Source of the DNA: Candidatus Dojkabacteria bacterium UBA3081
GTDB lineage: Bacteria > Patescibacteriota > Dojkabacteria > SC72
Direction: 5' to 3'
NCBI GenBank assembly: GCA_002366615.1
Contig: DFBL01000031.1
Span: forward strand, 1 to 21,188
DNA: 21,188 nt
The notes beneath the pieces are model-generated. The model saw only the letters and a list, made by a program, of their open reading frames with translations, was not told the DNA's origin and searched no databases. Each line of letters starts with the position of its first letter. Within the stretch, counting starts at the first letter, position 1. Made by a program: the position numbers and the translations under genes. This document shows positions 16,421-21,188 of this stretch, in pieces.

Positions 16421-16446
16421 AATATGCAAAATTTAAGACTCTACAA
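16406..16446 (-). promoter_or_regulatory. Possible antiterminator pairing at the rplT stop codon
   Basis: On the minus strand TTGTAGAGTC (16446-16437), which contains the last Leu codon and the TAG stop of rplT, is perfectly complementary to GACTCTACAA (16415-16406). The second arm includes half of the terminator's 5' arm and its loop, so this 10-bp pairing and the terminator hairpin exclude each other. A ribosome sitting on the stop codon would block the first arm and let the terminator form. The layout resembles an attenuator for read-through into pheST; function is inferred. Confidence 0.4.
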
Positions 16447-16779
16447 AGATTTTACTAAAAAGGAAAAAACATTAGGATTATTTACTGCAATATCTGCTAA
16501 AACCTTCCTATTTAATTCAATATTCTTTTTCTTTAAAGAATATATGAAGTGATTATATTTAATATCATTCTGTTTACAGGCAGCATTAATTTTTTGAATC
16601 CATACATTCCTAAATTGAGAAGCTCTTCTCCTTCTATGGTCGTATGAGTATTGACCAGCATGTAAATATGCTTCATTAGCAACCTTATACAGTTTGCTTT
16701 TGGTCATTCTGTATCCTTTAGTTTTTGCTAAAATCTTTTTATGTCTTCTTTTTCTTACTATTCCACCTTTGACTCTCAT
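16441..16779 (-). CDS. rplT: 50S ribosomal protein L20
   Basis: A 112-residue, very basic protein that binds 23S rRNA early in assembly of the large ribosomal subunit. The family signature is clear: KRRHKKILAKTKGYR (typical RxRHKKxLKxAKGYxG), then HAGQYSYDHRRRRASQFRNV and WIQKINAACKQNDIKYNHFI. The C-terminal part (NIELNRKVLADIAVNNPNVF) is the usual RNA-binding helix region. It is slightly shorter than the typical ~117 residues. In many bacteria L20 represses its own operon by binding the leader RNA, but no such leader is visible here. It starts ten bases after rpmI with no Shine-Dalgarno. Its stop codon is part of a possible attenuator. Confidence 0.96.
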   Translation of the reverse strand: MRVKGGIVRKRRHKKILAKTKGYRMTKSKLYKVANEAYLHAGQYSYDHRRRRASQFRNVWIQKINAACKQNDIKYNHFIYSLKKKNIELNRKVLADIAVNNPNVFSFLVKSL

Positions 16780-16789
16780 TAGTTAGGGG

Positions 16790-17002
16790 TTATAAATTTA
16801 CAATTTTTCTCTTTAAATTCTTTTGTGTTGGCTTATATACGAATGCATTATCACTCTGTCTTCTTTTCTGGGTAGAAGATTTTTTAGTTCTTAAATGTCC
16901 TTGATGACTCTGTTTATATATCATCTTAGCTTTCTTCTTGTCCTTTGGGTTGGACATTTTTATTCTCTTTTTTGCTGTTTTGTTTGTCTTTTGACGTGCC
17001 AT
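16790..17002 (-). CDS. rpmI: 50S ribosomal protein L35
   Basis: A 70-residue basic protein of the large ribosomal subunit. The N-terminus ARQKTNKTAKKRIK matches the L35 pattern PKxKTNxAAAKRFK, and the KKSSTQKRRQ segment matches the KSxKRKRRLR signature. The conserved N-terminus fixes the ATG at 17002, so the gene starts inside infC and overlaps it by 77 bases in another frame. Position between infC and rplT is the classical order. It is slightly longer than the usual ~65 residues, with an unusual NPKDKKKAKMIYKQ stretch. Confidence 0.95.
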   Translation of the reverse strand: MARQKTNKTAKKRIKMSNPKDKKKAKMIYKQSHQGHLRTKKSSTQKRRQSDNAFVYKPTQKNLKRKIVNL

Positions 17003-17516
17003 CTTTCTTAAACGTTATTGAAATACTATTAAATGTACTCTTTGGTTCGGTTTCGATAGTACTATATTCACTAAAATTAGTCAATATTTCAGCGAATACC
17101 TCCTTCATTTGATTGTATGATTGTCTACCCTTTTTTCTTATTGTTATTTTAACAGGGTGACCTTTATCCAAAAAATCTGTAGCTCTTCTTACTCTTGTAT
17201 TTATATCTCCTATATCTATAACGGGACTGAAACGGAATTCTTTTAATTCTTTCTGTTTTCTACTTTTATTTTTTTTTAATTTCTTTCTTTGGTCATACAG
17301 ATATTTGGAGTAATCCATTATTCTACATACAGGAGGATCTGCGTTTGGGCTTACCTCTACAAGATCTAATCCAGCTTTTTTAGCTCTCTCCCTTGCTGTA
17401 TCTGTACTAATCTCTCCTAAGCTATTACCTTCTTCATTAATTAAAAATACTTTTGGTACACGTATTCTTTCATTAGTTCTTGTACCAAAATCCTTGCGTT
17501 GATTTCTTGAATCCAT
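16926..17516 (-). CDS. infC: Translation initiation factor IF-3
   Basis: A 196-residue IF-3, which binds the 30S subunit and checks start-codon pairing. The N domain (~12-85) has TNERIRVPKVFLINEEG and the signature AGLDLVEVSPNADPPVCRIM. A basic linker follows (KKLKKNKSRKQKELKEF). The C domain (~100-170) carries GDINTRVRRATDFLDKGHPV and KGRQSYNQMKEVF and ends with the strand SISITFKK. The last 25 residues are a polar K/Q/E-rich tail, absent from typical IF-3, that coincides with the overlap with rpmI. The gene uses an ordinary ATG, unlike the AUU of Escherichia coli, so that autoregulation is not indicated. It lies 23 bases after thrS in the same operon, with no Shine-Dalgarno. Confidence 0.96.
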   Translation of the reverse strand: MDSRNQRKDFGTRTNERIRVPKVFLINEEGNSLGEISTDTARERAKKAGLDLVEVSPNADPPVCRIMDYSKYLYDQRKKLKKNKSRKQKELKEFRFSPVIDIGDINTRVRRATDFLDKGHPVKITIRKKGRQSYNQMKEVFAEILTNFSEYSTIETEPKSTFNSISITFKKDGTSKDKQNSKKENKNVQPKGQEES

Positions 17517-17539
17517 TTATTTAATTTTTATTAATTAAT

Positions 17540-19297
17540 TTATTTACGACCTTTTGTCCTTATCTCTTCTTCAAGATAGTCTAGGAATTCCTGTTTTTTC
17601 ATTAGGCCGATCTCTTTGTTAAGTCTGGATCTGATAGAAACTGTATCAGTCTCTATTTCTTTATCCCCAACAATTACTAGATATGGTATTTTTAACTTTT
17701 CAGCATCCCTAATCTTAGATTGCATACTCTTGTCTCTATCATCTAAGGATACTCTGATATCTGCTAATTTGAGAGAGTCATATATGCTTGTAGCATATTC
17801 AACATGTTTTTCGGATATTGGAATTACTGTTACTTGATCTGGTGTTAACCATAGAGGGAAGTCTCCTGCGTGATGTTCGATAAGGAAAGCAAAGAATCTT
17901 TCAAAAGAACCTATTAATGCCCTGTGTATTGCATATGGCTGTTTTTCAGTACCATCTGAATCAATATACTTTATTTCAAATTTTTCAGGTAGATTAAAAT
18001 CTAATTGAAGAGTTGAGACAGCGTCTTCTTTCCCGAACACATTTATAGCTACAATATCTATTTTAGGACCGTAGAATGCAGCATCACCGGGGATTTCTTC
18101 AAATTCTATATTCCTATCAACTAGTGCTTTTCTAAGAGTCTCTTCTGCAAATTTCCATTTTTCAATATCTCCAGCATATTTTTTAGGATTAGCCTCCCTA
18201 TCGGAAAGAGATAGTCTAAATTTGTAATTATCAAATCCCACATCTTTGTAGAAGATATCTAAGATATCTAAGGTCTCATTTATTGAGCCTTCAAGTTGCT
18301 CTGGTGTACAGAAAATATGAGCATCATTTTGAGTAAAACCTCTTACTCTTTGTAGACCATGAAGCTCTCCACTCTTCTCATATCTATATACAGTTCCAAA
18401 TTCTCCTAATTTGTATGGGAGGTCTCTATAGCTTTTAGGTTCTAAGTTGTAAACCATAAAGCCTGCGGGACAGTTCATTGGTTTAAGGTAGTAATCTTCA
18501 CCATCTACCTTTATTGGTGGATACATAGAGTCCTTGTAGAAGTTAAGGTGTCCAGACTTCTCGAATAGCTCGGCTCTATTTATATGAGGTGTAAGTATAT
18601 GTTGATATCCATATCTTCTTTCTAAGTTTAGCATGTAATTTTCTAATATTCTACGAATGGTGTATCCTCTTGGTAACCATACAGGGAGTCCCTGTCCTAT
18701 CTCTGGAATTATTGCAAAGAGTTTAAGCTGCTTCCCTAATTTTCTATGATTGTACTTCTTAGCATTTTCTAGATTTACTAAATACTGTTTTAACTCATCC
18801 TTTTGTTCAAAGCATGCACCATAGATTCTAGTTAACATTTTTCTGTTTTCATCACCCTTCCAGTATGCACCTGCTGTTTTAATGAGTTTAATATATCCAG
18901 TATCTTTGGTATCCTCTACATGAGGTCCTCTACATAGGTCTATGAATTCACTATCACCTGATACAAAAAAGCTTACTTCTTTATCAGGTATATCTTCTAG
19001 AAGTTCTAATTTGTACTCTTGACCAATTTCTTTTAGGTATTTAATAGCATCTTTTCTTTTCATAAAGGTTTGAGTTATTTTCAACTTTCTTTTCTGAATC
19101 TTCTTCATCTCTTTTTCTATCTCTTTTAGGTCTTTCTCCTCTAATGGTTGGCTAAACTCAAAATCGTAGTAAAAGCCATTATCAATTGCGGGGCCTATTC
19201 CTAATTTAGCATCGGGATACAGTTTTAAGACAGCATGAGCTAGTATATGTGAAGCTGAATGTCTCATCTTTTCTATTTTGTTTTCATTGTTTTCCAT
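17540..19297 (-). CDS. thrS: Threonyl-tRNA synthetase lacking the TGS domain
   Basis: This 585-residue class II synthetase charges tRNA-Thr. It begins directly with the editing domain (HSASHILAHAV, and FIDLCRGPHV with the Cys and His of the editing site). The catalytic core follows, with the zinc ligands present: Cys in KPMNCPAGF, His in NDAHIF, and His in YAIHRALIGSFERF. Motif 2 is TVYRYEKSGELHGLQRVRGF. A C-terminal anticodon-binding domain (~480-585) carries VTVIPISEKHVEYA and DDRDKSMQSKIRDAE. The N-terminal TGS domain (~60 residues) of typical bacterial ThrRS is absent; the start is supported by a TATTAA box six bases upstream. It is the first gene of the thrS-infC-rpmI-rplT operon. Confidence 0.97.
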   Translation of the reverse strand: MENNENKIEKMRHSASHILAHAVLKLYPDAKLGIGPAIDNGFYYDFEFSQPLEEKDLKEIEKEMKKIQKRKLKITQTFMKRKDAIKYLKEIGQEYKLELLEDIPDKEVSFFVSGDSEFIDLCRGPHVEDTKDTGYIKLIKTAGAYWKGDENRKMLTRIYGACFEQKDELKQYLVNLENAKKYNHRKLGKQLKLFAIIPEIGQGLPVWLPRGYTIRRILENYMLNLERRYGYQHILTPHINRAELFEKSGHLNFYKDSMYPPIKVDGEDYYLKPMNCPAGFMVYNLEPKSYRDLPYKLGEFGTVYRYEKSGELHGLQRVRGFTQNDAHIFCTPEQLEGSINETLDILDIFYKDVGFDNYKFRLSLSDREANPKKYAGDIEKWKFAEETLRKALVDRNIEFEEIPGDAAFYGPKIDIVAINVFGKEDAVSTLQLDFNLPEKFEIKYIDSDGTEKQPYAIHRALIGSFERFFAFLIEHHAGDFPLWLTPDQVTVIPISEKHVEYATSIYDSLKLADIRVSLDDRDKSMQSKIRDAEKLKIPYLVIVGDKEIETDTVSIRSRLNKEIGLMKKQEFLDYLEEEIRTKGRK

Positions 19298-19303
19298 TGT
19301 TTG

Positions 19304-19309
19304 TTAATA
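19304..19309 (-). promoter_or_regulatory. Possible -10 box of thrS
   Basis: On the minus strand TATTAA (two mismatches from consensus) is followed by six bases (CAAACA) and the ATG at 19297, the same spacing as hisS and pheS. The weak match lowers confidence. Confidence 0.4.
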
Positions 19310-19333
19310 CAGAATTAAATATATATGTTTGCG

Positions 19334-19354
19334 AAAAAATATTTCCAAGGAAAT
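19334..19354 (-). terminator. Weak terminator or attenuator between rsmD and thrS
   Basis: On the minus strand the perfect palindrome ATTTCCTTGGAAAT (19354-19341) is followed by ATTTTTT. A stem of about five pairs with a four-base loop is possible. It lies 116 bases after the rsmD stop and about 37 bases before thrS, so it may end the rsmD transcript or control thrS. The rest of this 172-base gap holds only A/T-rich sequence and a doubtful small reading frame. Confidence 0.35.
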
Positions 19355-19469
19355 AGCGACATTAAATACATGTCTGATATACAATTTTGGTAAGTTTTGT
19401 TTTGTTAATGCCAAATTTTTTGTACATTAGTAGTATTTTATATCTTTTGTTAGAAATATACAAATCTTC

Positions 19470-20201
19470 CTATTTAACAATGAAAAAGGTGATTGAATTT
19501 AGACCGAAGTGGTAAGAGTCGATCATTTTAATATATTCAAGGTTTAGAAAATGGATGGGATATTTTCTGGGGTGTTTTACTATTAAAGCACCTTTGAATA
19601 TTTTCTTTTTAGGGTTTCCTACACCTGGTAGTAGTTTAGAAACATCATTTATTATTTGCTCCATTTTATGTACTCTCTTGGTGTTGTAAAGTTTGTATGG
19701 TGGGTCAAGAAAGATTATGTCATATGTTGAATCTTTGACTGTTTTTTTTGAAAGGAAGTCTTCAATTTTGGATTTAATTACATCTGCTTGTGGTAGAAAT
19801 CCTGTGTGAGCTACATTCTTGTTCAAAATTAAAATAGCTTGTCTTGATGCTTCTACAAATGTAGACTCTTTTGCTCCTCTTGAGAGTGCTTCTAATCCAA
19901 AAGAGCCGGAGCCTGCATACAAATCTAGAATGGTTTTGTTAGCTATATCTTCTCTTAGGATATCAAAGATTTTCACTTTCATTCTATCAGTAAGTGGCCT
20001 ACTACTTCGGGGTATATCTAGTTTAAAGTTTTTTGCTTTCCCTGCTGTAATTCTAACAGCGGCAGTAATGGTGGGTTCCTTATTTTGATATCTTTCCTTT
20101 AGAAATTCCTGTTCTCTTTGTTCGTACTCTTCCCAACTTCCTATTTTCTGCTTACTTTTCTCTTTCCTTAATTTTTTTGCTGAATCGAATTTTAAACTCA
20201 T
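19470..20201 (-). CDS. rsmD: 16S rRNA (guanine-N2) methyltransferase RsmD family
   Basis: A 243-residue SAM-dependent methyltransferase; family members methylate G966 of 16S rRNA on the 30S subunit. After a lysine/glutamate-rich N-terminal extension of ~48 residues come RITAGKAKNFKLDIP and SRPLTDRMKVKIFDIL (family signature), then the SAM-binding motif LDLYAGSGSFGLEALSRGA. The catalytic motif DIIFLDPPY lies near residue 165. The C-terminal half has an insert relative to the ~190-residue Escherichia coli protein (PGVGNPKKKIFKG). The start at 20201 is supported by a TATAAT box nine bases upstream. The extension is predicted to be helical and charged, perhaps for RNA binding. The gene is read toward thrS and may share its transcript. 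Confidence 0.9.
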   Translation of the reverse strand: MSLKFDSAKKLRKEKSKQKIGSWEEYEQREQEFLKERYQNKEPTITAAVRITAGKAKNFKLDIPRSSRPLTDRMKVKIFDILREDIANKTILDLYAGSGSFGLEALSRGAKESTFVEASRQAILILNKNVAHTGFLPQADVIKSKIEDFLSKKTVKDSTYDIIFLDPPYKLYNTKRVHKMEQIINDVSKLLPGVGNPKKKIFKGALIVKHPRKYPIHFLNLEYIKMIDSYHFGLNSITFFIVK

Positions 20202-20210
20202 ATGTCTACC

Positions 20211-20216
20211 ATTATA
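20211..20216 (-). promoter_or_regulatory. -10 box of rsmD
   Basis: On the minus strand a perfect TATAAT sits immediately after the TAG stop of the upstream repeat-protein gene and nine bases before the rsmD ATG. The predicted leader is only about 2-3 nt. Any -35 element would lie within the end of the upstream coding sequence. Confidence 0.6.
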
Positions 20217-21188
20217 CTAGTTAATTTTCACTCCTTCCATTTTTACTTTTTCAAATTGCATATATACAACGGTAGTATCAACAAATGTTGCAGTAGATGA
20301 CCATTCACTAACTTTATCATCTGTATCCCAGAAGCGAATTCTCCAGTAGTAAGTAGTACCTGAGTTTCCAGTTAGCTCTGTTCCTGCATATGTAATGTCT
20401 GGACATCTTGTACCGGAGGTTGTTGATGTCATTGCTAATTTATCAGTATCCCACATAGATGTTCCTAAGAAGTCTGATTGACTATTTACCTCTATTTCAT
20501 AGTATATCCCACTGTCTTGGTTAGGATCAGCATAGATTGCAGAAAAAAGAGGTGTTGTTGAGTCTAAATTGCTTGGATTTGTTCTTCCATCGACTGTTAA
20601 TCCAGTAGGACTAACTGGTGGACCATCCATAGTGAATTGGGCTGTTGCTGACCAAGCTCCTGCGTAATCATATTGGTCCCAGAATTTGATTCTCCAGTAA
20701 TACTTACTACCATCAGTAGTTAGGGCAGTTCCGGCGTAAGGTATCAGGGAAGAACGAGTTCCATTTGTAATAGAAGAAATTGATGCTTTGGATGGACTCC
20801 ACATAGAGGTTCCAAGAAAGTCTGATTGAGTATTTACCTCTATTTGGTATGATTCTCCAGTATCACTCCCGTTACTATCACTAAATATTGCACTAAACTC
20901 CGGTGTTGTATCAGTTACTTTAAGAGGGTTGGTTGTAGCCTCTGTTTCAAGCGAAGATGGAGCGTTCGGAGCAAAGTTATTATACATTGTAAATGATTGG
21001 GTTGTAGACCAATCACCCATTTGATCATCTGTATCCCAGAATCTAATTCTCCAGTAATATGTTGTTCCATCTAAACTTAGATTGCTCGGTGTATATGTAA
21101 TATCTGTAGATCTTGTATTGTTTGCAACCGTTATTGATTGCTTACCAGTATCCCACATTCGTGTTCCATCAAATGTGTTTGCAGTATC
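20217..21188 (-). CDS. Secreted/surface protein with fibronectin-like repeats, C-terminal part (5' end outside window)
   Basis: The frame is open to the right edge, so the ATG at 21158 is internal to a repeat (GTRMWDTGK) and the gene is longer. At least two full and one partial copies of a ~118-residue unit are seen. Each has TTPxFSAIxxDxN, then YxIEVNxQSDFLGTSMW, then YYWRIxFWDxxDxxxxWS, and ends in a TxxFTM-like strand. The pattern fits fibronectin type III-like beta domains of extracellular bacterial proteins, here probably for adhesion or cell-surface display. The last residues (VYMQFEKVKMEGVKIN) contain no membrane helix or LPXTG motif, so the anchor, if any, is elsewhere. It is followed after 15 bases by rsmD, whose -10 box touches its stop codon. 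Exact function is unknown. Confidence 0.75.
   Translation of the reverse strand, partial: DTANTFDGTRMWDTGKQSITVANNTRSTDITYTPSNLSLDGTTYYWRIRFWDTDDQMGDWSTTQSFTMYNNFAPNAPSSLETEATTNPLKVTDTTPEFSAIFSDSNGSDTGESYQIEVNTQSDFLGTSMWSPSKASISSITNGTRSSLIPYAGTALTTDGSKYYWRIKFWDQYDYAGAWSATAQFTMDGPPVSPTGLTVDGRTNPSNLDSTTPLFSAIYADPNQDSGIYYEIEVNSQSDFLGTSMWDTDKLAMTSTTSGTRCPDITYAGTELTGNSGTTYYWRIRFWDTDDKVSEWSSTATFVDTTVVYMQFEKVKMEGVKIN
20240..21188 (-). repeat. Tandem ~354-bp repeat units inside the surface-protein gene
   Basis: The YYWRI codons begin at 21059, 20702 and 20351 on the minus strand, giving spacings of 357 and 351 bases. Similarity persists at the DNA level: the stretches near 20456-20497 and 20803-20846 (DFLGTSMW region) differ at only a few positions. 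This points to recent duplication or gene conversion. Confidence 0.75.

Noticed and set aside
16330..16440. pheM-like leader peptide before pheST
   Set aside because: No short frame with phenylalanine codons precedes pheS in this gap. The regulatory candidate is the pairing with the rplT stop region instead.
19298..19469. T-box or other known riboswitch before thrS
   Set aside because: The 172-base A/T-rich gap shows no T-box-like sequence, specifier loop or strong stem; only a weak palindrome is present.

Overview
The window is AT-rich, densely coded bacterial DNA. It has short intergenic gaps, overlapping gene ends, almost no Shine-Dalgarno sequences, and housekeeping genes with small lineage-specific changes. 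These changes include a threonyl-tRNA synthetase without a TGS domain, a very basic N-terminal tail on the penicillin-binding protein, and Ig/fibronectin-like surface proteins. Together they suggest a member of the Patescibacteria (Candidate Phyla Radiation), possibly near Dojkabacteria or Microgenomates. This is inference from gene style only: there is no rRNA in the window, and UGA appears to be an ordinary stop.

Left part, plus strand (1-7967). First is the 3' end of a membrane-anchored surface protein with a dockerin-like calcium loop, closed by a perfect palindromic terminator. Then come a YibE/F-family membrane protein, an AI-2E-family transporter, a large PEP-synthase-like protein that has lost its swivelling phosphohistidine and several PEP-site residues, and a complete MutS.

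Middle (7964-12818). On the minus strand hisS is followed by an OmpR-type response regulator. Its receiver domain is open but has no ATG, GTG or TTG start; the best start is an AUA codon behind an AGGAG. Its phosphoacceptor Asp is replaced by Asn. Divergent from hisS is a class A penicillin-binding protein with an extra C-terminal Ig-like domain.

Right part, minus strand (12816-21188). A classical translation cluster reads rsmD, thrS, infC, rpmI, rplT, terminator, pheS, pheT. Upstream of rsmD is the 3' part of a secreted or surface protein made of about 118-residue fibronectin-like repeats. infC and rpmI overlap by 77 nt. The rplT-pheS junction has two mutually exclusive hairpins that look like an attenuator read by the ribosome at the rplT stop codon.

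The strongest genome-wide signal is that eight transcription units have a TATAAT-like -10 box ending only 5-10 nt before the start codon (5 or 6 nt in six of them). This predicts leaderless or near-leaderless mRNAs. In at least two places the terminator T-tract runs straight into a TGTATAAT box. No tRNA, rRNA, CRISPR array, transposase or gene-free stretch longer than 300 bases was seen. The longest gap is 172 bases, between rsmD and thrS.
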